In this document: piece by piece, positions 13,526 to 27,100 of the stretch
Position numbering within the stretch: the stretch's first letter is position 1
Layout: every line of letters starts with the position of its first letter
Source: Combretum micranthum
Lineage: Eukaryota; Streptophyta; Magnoliopsida; Myrtales; Combretaceae
Direction of reading: 5' to 3'
Length of the DNA: 64,000 nt
NCBI GenBank assembly: GCA_024138025.1
Contig: JAMXBD010001195.1
Location: 372,001-436,000, forward strand
Notes under the pieces: generated by a model
Databases searched by the model: none
Told to the model about the DNA's origin: nothing
Seen by the model: only the letters and a program-made list of their open reading frames with translations
Made by a program: the position numbers and the translations under genes

Positions 13526-13538
13526 CCAAATGAGGATT
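13526..13538. repeat. Right target-site duplication of the LINE
   Basis: CCAAATGAGGATT directly follows the A-run and matches 1439-1451 with one substitution. Confidence 0.85.
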
Positions 13539-14940
13539 ACACTCTAATGTGAAATTTGTAGAGATAATAGTCGATAAACTTGGATAAAGCAAAACTTACG
13601 AAAGTGTAATTGAGTAAGGAAAAACTTAAATGATTATTGATATGGAGCTTGAAAAGTCATGTACTAATTTGGTCCTATTAAGTTTGCAAGTGTTAAGTAA
13701 TAATCTCTATATATCATTTTTGTGTGAAATTGCATATCGAGCATATATCTATTGAATTATATAATAATGAGTCAGTCATGTAGCATACATGGACATAATT
13801 TTACAATGTTACACGCTTTATTTATTTATTTATTTTTGATGAAACCTATAATATCAATTTTGCAATTTTTAGTAACACCTCACATTTAAGTTAGCATATA
13901 TTTTTCCGAGTATGGTTGAGGAAGTTGTCACGAAACCTTATTATTCCATTCACTCCATGTGCAAGGAATATATATATACATATATATTTTTATATGGCGC
14001 CATCCATTTAAGAGGAAGAACTTTACATACAAAATAAAATATTTGTCACTGGTAACAACCATTATCAAACTTTTTGTTTACTTTGTTTCCTAAAGTAGAA
14101 TAGACAATCTATTAAAACTAAATCGTGAGACGAAAAGTAGTAAAATTTCAATCATTTATTGACTTTTTCATATAAGTAAATAAAACAATTAAATGATTTG
14201 TATATTAGTTATATCAGCCTCGGTTTTTCCAAATGAGAGTTACTTGCTTTGAATCCCTCTTAGTTTTAATCACAAAAAAAAGCAAATGATATTAAAAAAG
14301 TATTAAAAATATAAAAAAATTGATTAAATACTAAATTAATCATTTTAAAATTTAATTATCAAACTTAATTTTTGTATAAAATTGAATTATCAAATTATAA
14401 TATTTACCCTTAATAATCAATATTACTAAATAATAGAAAGTCCAGACATGTGTGCGCGATATAATTATAAATTACTCTAAATTGTTTCATAATGTTTATT
14501 ATGAGAAATGAAAAATAATCAACTCATAGCTAACCATTAATAACTATATATTTATATGATCAAAATAATTAAAGATCTAAGTTTCTTTTATTAGCAATAA
14601 AAGTAATTTTTAATTAATATTATGGTTATTAGATTTATATTTACTTAACCAAATATAGGGTTTCTTACATAATTTTTATTTAATAATTCAATAAAATATT
14701 TGTTATTAAATTATTTACATTTTCATAATTTATAGACTTATAACCAAATTTAGTGCTTTCTGACATAATTTCTATTTTATTTTCAATTATAAAAGGCCAA
14801 CACTTTTTTAGTAATTTATATCTATCATATAAAAAAAATTAATTTCTAAAAAATATTCAATAAAGTATTTGTTATTATATTATCTACACAGTATCCTTAG
14901 TTCTTAATTAATTCTTGCACATGTCCAAAAGTCCAGCTCT
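13539..14940. other. AT-rich intergenic DNA upstream of NERD1
   Basis: No coding potential is visible. There is a degenerate internal duplication: a segment near 14645-14720 and another near 14750-14890 share ATTCAATAAA(A/G)TATTTGTTAT and a flanking CATAATTT(C/T)TATTT stretch. The proximal promoter of the host gene must lie towards the right end. I could not pick out a convincing TATA box or transcription start. Confidence 0.5.
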
Positions 14941-15101
14941 CGAAACTCGAAAGATGGGCAACGGTGCCGGGGAGGGAAGAACTCAAGAACAGTAGTACAG
15001 ACCACTAACTAAACAGATTTATTGGATTCAGCTCAGAATTGGAACATCAAAGCGAACGATCACAATTCGCAATCACCAATTCGATTGATCGATCGTCGAA
15101 A

Positions 15102-18100
15102 ATGAGGAAACGAGACTTAGCCATTCTTATGCTTTCCGCTTTCGCAATCTTCTTCTCTCTCCAAGTACTCTCCTTAAACCCTAATCCTAATTTCCTCACT
15201 TCCTAACCCTAGCCCTGTCAATATCGCTACCACGGTCCCCAATTATTGTAGTTTCTCTTGATTATGACGGTGTTGTATTGAGATTGATTGGTTTTGCTCC
15301 AATTCGGATCTAATACTCGCTAAACCTTAGGAATGTCTTAAATCCAAATTGAGTTGTAGTTTGTACTTTGTTGAGATATTCTAAATGCCATTTATGAGCA
15401 TTTCATTGGAAGTTTTTGATTTTGACTTTTTTTTTTTAAATTTTTGGTAGCATGAAGGTGATTTTTCTTTTAGAGAGGCGTGGTTTCATTTATCAGATGA
15501 ATATCCGATTAAATACGAAGCGGAGAGGCTTCCACCGCCTATTGTCGCCGATCTCAATGGCGATGGCAAGAAGGAGGTCCTTGTAGCCACTCACGATGCC
15601 AAAATTCAGGTTCATTTTTGTCTTAACCTGTCGTGTTTTCTGGAATTAGCTGTGAACTTATCTTTTGGTGAGATGATTCAGTTTGCTTTTAGTTCCGACA
15701 TGTTCGGTTGGGTTTTTTTGTTTCTTTAATTCTCCTTCCCATCGTGATCATATAGTAGATATTGACTGATGTGGCAAAAGGCTGCTGTGGTTCTATACGA
15801 ATGTTTGTTTCTTATTCGAATTTGAATTCTTAGGTTCTGTGGTTTTAGGCATTGTACGATCATGAATTGTTAAAGTCTCTTCTTTGCTAGGATAGTACTC
15901 TGGTGATGTAATCTGCCCAAATCTAGCACCATTTTTTGACTTTGCGTGGTGTTTTGCTCGAGGTTTTAGGTCTTTTACAAGTCCTATCTTTAGGTTTTTC
16001 TTGTCTTGAAGTGGCGTCTTTGCCTCTTTCTTTTCTTTTATCTATGTATTTTTTTCTTGTATCTATGAAAATCTGTCCTTACATCCAAAAAAAATTTTGA
16101 TAACCGGGGGTTTGACTTGACACAAGATCAGTTGGAATTGTTTTTCATTTTTAAGAAATGAATATTAACTGGAATTTCAAAGATCTATCCATGTTCTTCT
16201 ATATTGTGGATATTTATTTTGCATCTTGAGTGCCAAATCTAAAGCTTGAGCTCAGTTCCACTTCCAAAGTTGCCTGATGCCTGACACCAAGTGTTATTTT
16301 AGATAATGGGTTTCTGCGTTACATCGTAATATTGAAGATGCTTGTTTGTGCTCCCTGATTTTTTCATTTGCTTCTCTCAGCTCCCAGTATCTCAGGGCTG
16401 ATAAATTATTGTGCATTGACCATATCAAGCCAGATTTAAAAAAAAAGAAAAAAAAAAAGAAAAAGAAAGATCTCAATCCCTGCAGTACTTTCTATCCGCA
16501 TACTTTGATTGATGATCCTTTAGTGAAATTCACCATAAAATTATATCCTGAAAAGTACTGGTCACATGTCTCATGTTTAGCAGTATATTTTGGTGGCTCT
16601 CCCAGGTATTGGAACCCCATAGTAGAAGAGTTGATGAGGGGTTTAGTGAGGCACGGGTTATCGCGGAGGTGACTTTGTTGCCCGATAAGATCCGTATTGC
16701 ATCTGGGAGACGGCCTGTGGCCATGGCAACAGGTGTTGTTGATCGACATTATAAGCAGGGGCAACCACAGAAACAAGTCTTGGTTGTTGTTACCTCTGGT
16801 TGGTCTGTGATGTGTTTTGATCATAACTTGAAAAAACTATGGGATGTAAATTTGCAGGTACAATGGTTTCATCTATCCCTAATACCGTAGTTGTTCTTGC
16901 ATTTTACATATATTCCATTGTGATCTATTGTTTTTTGGGGCTTTACAGGAGGATTTTCCACATAATTCTCACCACAGGGAGATAGCAATCTCAATAAGCA
17001 ATTACACACTTAAACATGGTGATTCTGGATTAGTAATTGTTGGTGGGAGGATGGAACCACAGCCACATGTATGCAAACTTTTCTCCTGTTTCTCCTCATT
17101 GACTATCTGACGGAAAATATGTGAAGTTTGTGAACAATCGCGAATGGCTTGTATTGTTAACTTTAACAAACTGACTGCTGGATAAGGTTGCAAATCAGTG
17201 ATAATGGGTAGCTGGTTCTCTGATTTGGGTTTAAAGATTAGCTGCTGTTATTCATCAAAAATGGCAAATAATTTACTCTTGCCAGAATTTTTTTTTTTTT
17301 CCTGATGCTAGATCTTATATGTACTTCAATAGAATGTAGGAGTAAAGTTGTTAAGTGCTATTCCTAGCTTCAGGCTTTCGATTTAAAATGTTGCACGTAT
17401 TCTTTTGTGATTTTAATTATTTTATCTATTGGCATCCTTTAATATCTTTCTTTGGTGACAGTTTCTCATGGATCCCTTTGAAGATATTGGTACAACAGAG
17501 AAGAATGCCGAGTCACATAGAAGAAGTGCTAGTGAGAAAGAGGTAATTTACTTTAATGGTGTCTTTCTCTTACTAACTTAGTGGGGTGTGCCTCATATTC
17601 ATAGGCCTTTGCCTTTCTGCATGACCCTGAGATCGTTTGTGTTTCTAAGTACATGCACTATCCAGAAGTGCAATGGTGTCACGGTTTAACTTTATTGTAA
17701 TATTCTTTTAGCAGGAGCTTATCCTTTTCGTAAATCATGTATAACAGGGGGAATGTTTTTTACATTTTTTAGAATAGATATTTTCTTTATTATTTATTTA
17801 TTTATTTTTAATTTTTGGCATTGCCATTTCAAGGTATTTGATGTGTTTATTTGTCAATCCCAAAAATGCCCATAAAGCTCTTTATGGGGATATGAGAACT
17901 GTTCTAGCCTTATTTGTTGAGATATTAATAAAAGTGTGTGTTATTCTCATTTATGACTGGTACCTGTGTTCTTTTACTTACTGTTGGCTTTATTCTTTTA
18001 GCTTGTGTGTTGCTTATAGATTTTTAGGCCTTTGTTGGGCTAATTGTGCTGTGTCTAAGCGTGGTTATTATTACAATGATAGGATGGTGAGCGCTGCATG

Positions 18101-21100
18101 GTCCGGTTAAGTGGAAGCCCAAGACCGTGACACATGGCATGCATGAATTTTGTGTACTGGTTGCCTTGTATATACATATCATATCTTCTTTTACATATAT
18201 ATAGGATCTGAAATTCAAGGAATTAGCTTAGTGTCTGGGAACTCATGATAAATTGCATGCAGTTGGGGGTTCAAACACTTCTAAGTTGACAGCCTATAGA
18301 TTGTAACTTGAACTTATCACTGTATGGGTGTTGCAACTTTGAAAAAGATCATTTGCTTTCGTATTTGCTTTCAGTTTGCTTTTTTATCCTCGATAACTGT
18401 TATTTGTTTGATTTTACTTTTAAATGTTGGATTTTTTTTTTTGGGTTCTATGAGTTGCTCTATTATAAGCATTGGATGTAGATTGCTCCTTTAATTTCTG
18501 GCTGAAAGTTGAGTTGAGAAGTTTGTTTATCATGTGTAGGATTCTGAAAATGCTGGAACTGTTGATTTACGTCACTTTGCCTTTTATGCATTTGCCGGTA
18601 AATCAGGTGTTATCAGGTGGACCGGGAAGAATGAGGTACGGTTTGCACAGAATCTTCTTCTTCTTCTTCTTTTCTTTTCTTTTCTTTTTTTCTTTTTTGT
18701 GTTTATATTTTTGGTTCTGTTTTGGCATTTCTTTGTATAATTTATTGATGCTATATTGGTTATGAAGTTGGTATTCTCACTTCAAAAGATATATGTTAGT
18801 TTATCTTGAGATATGCATTTGCTAAAAAAAAATTGGCATGTCATAAGTATTTATCCAAATGATGATGTAATCGATTTCTATTGCTCATGTTGAATGTTTC
18901 TTTACTCAGGTTAGTTATTTTTGTTGTTAATTATCCTTGTTAAAAAAAAAACCTGAACTCTTATTGCAACTGAGAACAGAAAGATATGATGGAAAGCCAT
19001 CTTTTTCTAAAAGATATCTCTTTCTAAAAGATATGTTTGGAAATTGAAGCTAATAAAAGGAGAGAAAGGGGTTAAAGTTAATAAAATCAAACATATCACA
19101 TCTTTAACATTCTGAACAACTTTCTTTTATCCTAACGAAAACAACCGATGATACAATCTAGAAGCAAAGAAACAATTAAAGACTAAGAGAAATCAACTAA
19201 ACTCAATTGGAGATTAGAGCTTACCCGTAGGTATATCAACTCCTTCAATCCCACAACTGAACTAACTGTTGAATATATTTCTTCTTACCCTCTCTTACTC
19301 CCCAGAGCTTACTATTTATACTGTTGCAACCTACTACTTCTATCTAACTAATGTCCACCTTAGCAGTCCACATCAGCACACTAACCTCAAATACGCACAC
19401 TACACACTAAACACACTACACGCATTAAACACGCTACACACTAATCACATAACGACAATACTCATACATGACAGCTAAGTTGTAAGCTTCATTCCATAGA
19501 CCTGTAACAAAGGCTTGTGAACCTGTGGTGATGTATCAATACCCCCTCCTTGAAGAACATCCTTGTTCCCAAGGATGAAATCTGGAAATTGCAATTGCAT
19601 TGCTGTAGTATCCTCCCAAGTAGCCTCATCAGCAGTATCATCTGACCATTGAATCAACACTTGGGGAACTTCCATATCTCCCCGAATTTCATACCTGTGG
19701 CCTAACACTTGAACTGGATAAGACCCCTCAAGAATCATCTCTGTAGCTAATTCATCTGGAAGATCATGGAGCATGGGAAAAGTACCATGAGATTTTTTTT
19801 AAGAGAGCGACATTACAACCGCATGAATTTTACAATTGTTAGGTTGCCTTAACTTATAAGCTACATTGCCCAGTCGGTCTAGAATTTGAAAAGGACCATA
19901 AAATCGAGGAGCCAATTTAGGCGTAGTTTTGATCCCTACTTGGGATTGTAGAGGAACTCTCAACTTCAAAATCACGCAGTAACCTACTGCAAACTCAACA
20001 TCCCTCCTTTTCCGATTAGCAACAGCACAATTATGAAGTTGGGCACGTTCCATATTAGCCCATAAACGTCGGAGTATGTCATCTCTAGCTGTCATAGCAG
20101 TCCTCACATCAGGGTTGGAAACTTCCTTAGAAACATATAATGGCAAGACCGAAGGAGGAGGCCCATAGACAACCTCAAAAGGCATCATACCTGCGGAAGA
20201 ATGAAAGGAAGTATTATAGGAAAACTCTGCCCAACTAATCCATTTAGCCCAAGAATTAGGAATTTCTGAAGCAAAACATTGAAGGTAGCATTCCAAACAC
20301 TGATTTAAGACTTTGGTTTGCCCATTCGTTTCCCAATGGTAGGCCATACTAAAATGCGATCTAGTGCCTTTCAAATCGAATAACTCCTTCCAAAACCCAC
20401 TAACAAACAAAGGATCTCGATCACTCACAATCGTCTTAGGAAATTCATATAAGCGAACCCCCTCTTTCATAAAAAGCTCCGCAACAACTTTGGCTGAATA
20501 GGGATGTATAAACAATAAGAAATGGGTGTACTTAGAAAAACGATCAACTACCACAAATCTAACATCAAATCCCTTTGATCTTGGCAAACTCGAAATGAAA
20601 TCCATTGAAATATCTTCCTAAATCACATTTGGAATTGGAATCGGATTTAATAAACCGGAATGTGCCAATTGTTGAACCTTCTGGTGTTGACAAATGGCAC
20701 AAGTACTAACAAATTTACCCACATGATTCTTCATACCAATCCAATATAAATGCGCAATTAATCTCCTATGTGTCTTAACAAACCCAGCATGCCCGCGAAC
20801 AAATGAAGAATGGAACTCATGCAAAAATAATTGAACCCAATGAGAATGAGTAGGAATGACTTACCGATTATGATAATACGAAGTATTATGTAGCAAATGA
20901 AAACCATGGCCAGCATCTTTACCCTCTTGAAGCAACTGAATCTTACTAGATAGGAATGGATCCTTTAGAACATCTGCCTGAATTGAATCCATATCAATCC
21001 AAATTGGACCTGAGATACCCAACAATTCCCCTTCTTCAAACTGTTTGGAAAGAGCATCAGCTGCTCTATTCTCCTCCCCTGCATTATAGACAATGTCAAA

Positions 21101-24100
21101 TTCATATCCTAACAACTTAGCCGACCAATGCTGTTGATTTGGTGTAGTAATATGCTGGTTGAGAAGATGTTGCAAACTCTTTTGATCAGTCTTCGCAATA
21201 AACTTTTGGCCAAGTAAATATGGATGCCAATGGTTAATGGCTAAAGCCAAAGCCATTAGTTCTTCCTCATAAGTGGACTTCATCAAGTTTCTATCCAATA
21301 AAGCTTTGCTAAAATAAGTGATAGGACACTGATTTTGCATGAGGAGTGCCTGTATACCAGTACCTGACGCATCACACTCTATCACAAAGGGTTGATCAAA
21401 GCCTGTTGCAAAGCTTGAAAAGACTCCAATGCCAAATCATTCCACTCAAAAGTATCTCTCTTTAAAAGATTTGTTAAGCGCCTTGCCAATTTACTATAAT
21501 TTCTGATGAATTTACGGTAGTATCCCGAAAGTCTCAAAAAACCATGCACCTGCTTTAATGTTGAAGGAATACGCCCCTCAAGCACAAATTTCACCTTAAA
21601 TGGGTCCATTGCCACTCCATCAGCTGAAATTATGTCCCCTAAATATTCTAAAGTAGATTGACCACACGCACATTTCTTTTTATTAGTTGTGAACTGATGA
21701 ATCCATAATAATTCCAACACTTTCCGCAAATGTTTCGAGTGTTTGTCCCTATTTGCACTGTAGACAAGGATATTATCAAAAAACACCAATACAAAACTCC
21801 TCAAATAGGGCTGAAGTAACTCATTCATAGTAGATTGAAAGGTGGCCGGAGCATTTTTTAGACCAAAGGGCATAATTCATAATGCCCTTGATGTATTCTA
21901 AAAGCGGTTGTATGAATTTCTTGTGAAGAAACAGCATTTGATGGTATCCTGCCTTTAGATCAATTTTTGAAAAAATTGTAGCTCCAGACAATTCATCTAT
22001 AACTGAAATAGGATATTTGTCTGGAATAGTGGCTTCATTCAATGCTCGATAACCCACACAAAACCTCCATGATCCGTCTTTTTTCTTCTTTTTTTTTTTT
22101 TAACTATTTTGACCGGACTAGAAAACGGGGAGGAACTATCTCTAATTATGCCAGCATCCAACATTTCCTTGACTAACCTTTCAATCTTATCTTTTTGAAT
22201 TAGGGCATATCAGTAAGGTTTGACATTAACTGGTCCCACACCTTTTTTAAAAGGAATCCGATGGTCGGTAATCCATGAGGGTGGTAATAAGGCAATAAGG
22301 CATCAATTCAAAAATCAACCTGACTTAATTCTACCACCTGCAAATTCAAGTCCATCTGCCAAACATTCTACACTCATCTCCCTCTCCAAGATGTTGCAAA
22401 GATCTCAAAGAAGAATGCGATTTCTACAAAGTAGGATCTCCACACAATATGAGTTCTCGTCTATGATAAGGGATTTTCATAGACATTAAGTTCCAATCTA
22501 CTTTTATCTCACCAAGAGTTTTTAATCACGCCACACCAAGTATAACATCAATAGCTCCCAATTCCAGCACATAACAGGTAACAGTTATTTGAAACTTCAT
22601 TTAAGATTCAACATTAAACCCTCACATAGACCTCCTGATTGAATGTTATGCCCATCCCCTAGCTGAATGAAAAAAGATAAGGTAGGACTTACATGGTTGC
22701 AATTGTTGAATCGACCTTTAGGAAATAAAGTTATGGCTAGCTCCATTATCAACAAGGATTGTAATGTCCCGTTGCTTCAATACACCTCTAAACTTCATAG
22801 TTTTAGGCCCATTAAATCCATTTAAAGCAAGGAGGGACAATGCCATATGTTCATCATCCTTTGCATATCCTTCATTCGGCCATTCAGGGACAGTTTCTTT
22901 CTCATTCTCAATGTTATTCTCAGCTACCACACGGGCCTCATCTTCAAGAATTACAACCCGTAGTGATTTGTAAGGACATTTATGATTGGGATTGTATGGC
23001 TGATCTCAATGAAAACAAATTCCTCTCTTCTTCTTATCCAAATATTCATTGTAAGTCATTTGTTTAGACACCTTCCCTCCATTCCCCCTAGAACCACAGA
23101 ACTAATAGCACTAGATCCAAAAGCCGATTGCACAATTGAATTTGTGCTAGTTGTTTTCCTATCATTCCACATACTTACCCTTCCTCCATTTTGATAAGTC
23201 TTCCAAGAAGAAGTTTGCACATGTGAATTGCTAGGCGTCAAATTCCTAACGTAAGAACCTGATCGATAATTTGACATCGAAGGTACTAGTCAATTAGCAA
23301 CATTACCACTTTGGAAAAAACTTCCATACTCGACCCAACGATTATCCTGTTAAAGAAATATGCCATATTCCAATTCTTTTTCATTATTCAAAGACAATTC
23401 TGTTAACAGAAAATATTTGTGAAAAATAATTCTATTATCTTCATATTTGATTGTACATACATACACTTATATATACACTGAACATGTGACTGTTGGTATA
23501 TCCTACCTACTACAATATTAACTATGTTATATTGGAAACATAATTACATTGGAAACATAATATTCCAACACTCCCCTCAAGCTGAGGCATAGATATCTAT
23601 CATGCCCAGCTTGTTACATAAATATCTAACTCGACTCCCATTCAATGCTTTTGTGAAAAGATCTCCAAGTTGTTCTCCAGTCTTCACATAACCTGTAGAG
23701 ATTAATTTTTGTTGTATCTTTTCACGAACAAAGTGGCAATCAATTTCAATATGTTTGGTCCTTTCGTGGAATACCGGATTGGATGAAATATGAAGAGCAG
23801 CTTGGTTATCACACCAAAGTTTTGCTGGTAAAGGAACCTTAAATCCAATTTCAGCCAAAATTTGATATATCCATGTCACCTCACATGTAGATTGAGCCAT
23901 AGCTCTGTATTCTGATTCTGCACTAGATCTTGATACAACATTCTGCTTCTTGCTCTTCCATGAAATCAAATTTCCTCCCAAGAAAACACAGTAGCCTGTA
24001 ATGGATTTTCTATCTTCCTTGGAACCACCCCAATCAGCATCAGAAAAACATTCTATACAAGAATGACCATGATTTTGATATAATATACCTTGTCCAGGAG

Positions 24101-27100
24101 CATTTTTCAAATAGCACAAGATCTGTTCTACAGCAGTCCAATGATGAATTGTTGGAGAAGACATGAACTGACTCACAATACTGACAGAATACGCAATATC
24201 AGGACGAGTTACTGTGAGATAATTTAGCTTCCCAACTAACCTCCTGTATCTTCCAGGATCTTCAAATAATTCCCCATCTCTAGTGAGCTGTATATTAGGT
24301 GTCATTGGAGTGTTACATGGTTTTGCTCCTAGCTTTCCTGTTTCAGATAACAGGTCAAGTACATACTTTCTTAGAGACAAGAAAATACCTTTTTTATTCC
24401 TCATTACTTCAATACCCAGAAAATACTTCAATGACCCCAAGTCCTTTGTCTGAAATTGGCTATGAAGAGATTCTTTCAAAGAGTATATTCCTTTTTCATC
24501 ATCTCCAGTAATAATTATATCATCTACATAAACAACAAGAAGAATAATTCCACATGAAGAATTTTTATAAGACACCGAGTGATCAAACTTACTTTTGATC
24601 ATCCTGAACTTTTCAATTGCTTGACTAAACTTCCCGAACCATGCACGAGGACTTTGCTTTAAACCGTATAACGATTTATGAAGGCGACAAACTTTTCCTT
24701 TCTCCCCCTGAGCAACAAACCCAGGTGGTTGCTCGATATAGGCTTCCTCCTGAAGATCGCCATGTAAAAAGGCATTTTTAATATCCAATTGATGTAAAGG
24801 CCAATCATTAGTAGCAGCCAATGAGATAAATAGTCGAACAGATGTTAATTTAGCTACTGGAGAGAAAGTGTCAGAATAGTCTATGCCATAGGTTTGAGCA
24901 TAACTCTTAGCCACAAGACGAGCTTTAAGACGAGCAATAGATCCATCTGGATTGACCTTAATGGCAAATACCCATTTGCAACCAATAGCCTTTTTACCTG
25001 CAGGTAAGCTTACCAAATCCCATGTACCATTTGCTTCTAAAGCATTAATCTCATCTATCATTGCAGTATACCAACCAGGATGGGATAAAGCCTCGTGAAG
25101 AGTACGAGGAGTGGATGCATTATCAAGAGAAGCAACAAAGTAAGATGACGAAGATGATAGATGGTCATATGACACAAAGGAAGAGATAGGGTAAGTACAT
25201 TGTCTTTTACCTTTACGATGAGCTATTGGAAGATCAAGATCACTTGAGGTTGGATCTGTTGAAGAAGAAGAGATTGGTGCAGGACATGAAGTTGGTGGTG
25301 CTCGTCTTCGAGAATACACATGGTGAATTGGAGGCCGTGAGGTTGACAGTAGTGGAGGTGGTGTAGTATCTGAAGACCTATATGAAATCTCATATAGTAA
25401 TATATTGTCCTCCTCCTCTTGTTGTGAGGGCTCAAGGGATGAAAAGAATGGAGTGTTTTCTGCAAAAGCAACATCAATTGACACAAGATACTTATCAAGT
25501 TGAGGACAGAAGCATCGGTACCCCTTTTGAACCCGTGAATATCCCAAAAAAACACATTTAAGAGATTTAGGATCAAGTTTTGTGACTTGTGGACGAATAT
25601 CACGAACAAAACATGTACTACCAAATATCCTAGGTTCAATAGGAAATAATGGCTTGGTAGGAACAATACTGTATAAGGAATTTCTCCCTTGAGAACAGAT
25701 GAAGGAGACGATTAATCAAAAAACAGGCAGTGGAGACTGCATCAGCCCAAAACTGTTTAGGTACTTTCATTTGAAATAAAAGAGCTCTGGCAGTCTCAAG
25801 AAGATGTCTATTTTTTCTTTCAGCCACTCCATTTTGAGAAGGAGTATCGACACAAGAAGATTGATGAAGAATTCCATTTTGAAGCATGAATGTCTGAAAT
25901 GAATGAGAAAGATATTCCTTGGCATTATCACTTCTTAATGTACGCACAGAGACATTAAAATGCGTTTTGATTTCAGCACAAAAGCAGAAAAATGAGAAAA
26001 CACTTCTGAACGATTTTTCATAAGATAAAGCCAAGTCATGCGAGAATAATCATCCACAAAAGTAACAAAATAACGAAAACCTGTCTTAGAGACAACGGGA
26101 CATGGTCCCCATACATCTGAATGAACTAATTCAAAGGGTTGACTAGCTCTTTTATTGATTCTAGACAAACTTGACAAACGATGATGTTTAGCAAAATGAC
26201 ACGATTCACAATCTAAATTAGAAATTTGAGAAAAGTGAGGATAAAGTTTCTTCAACAAAGATAAAGAAGGGTGTCCAAGACGACAGTGAGCTTCAAAAGG
26301 TGTTAAGACGCTTGAGCATGCAACAGATCTTGGTACTTGTGTATCCAATATATAGAGACCCCCTGATTCATGTCCTCTACCAATAATCTTCTTCGTCATG
26401 AGATCCTGAAATAGACAATGATCAGGGTAAAATGAGATACAACAATTCATTGTTCGAGTAATTTGACTTACTGATAGTAAGTTAAACGAAAATTGAGGTA
26501 AACTTAACACTGAAGATAAGGAAATGAAAGAAGTGGGATTAATTGTGCCAGATCCAAGAACATGTGATTTGGAGCCATCTGCAAGAGTAACATTCATAGG
26601 AGATGTATATGGTTGGTACATGGAGAAGAGATTTGGGTTACCTGTCATATGATCTGTAGCACCAGAATCGATGACCCACTTGGATGATGAGGAAAGAAGA
26701 CACTGAGTTGGTTTACCTGTTTCAGCACTAGCAGACAAATGATGAGATGAAGCTTTCAAAGCTTCTTGATACTGGGAAAATTTTGCAAACTCATCAGCGG
26801 AAACTGTAATTGTCTGCTCAGAACTTGGAACAACCTTGGTGGAAGCAATATGTGCTGATGGTCTCTTCTGAGTACGATTCTGCAACTTCTTGCAAGTACG
26901 TTTTGTGTGTCCTGGTTCGTGACAATAATAACACACGACTCCCCTTGAATTTTGACTTCGAACATTATCTTCCCATTTCCCACTAGTGAAGGAACGACTA
27001 TTTTGACCAACAAGAGCACTAGTGGAGTATGATGATGCCACAGGGATATGCTTCTCTGTACGAAGAACCCTAGTAAAAGTCTCTTGAAGAGATGAAATCT

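Noticed and set aside
16433..16470. A-rich tract in NERD1 intron 2 as a retroposon tail
   Set aside because: No target duplication or element body was found around it; a simple purine tract is enough.
16346..16890. Overlapping frames around exon 3 of NERD1 on both strands
   Set aside because: They are shadows of the exon or read through its splice sites. The spliced model explains the conserved frame.
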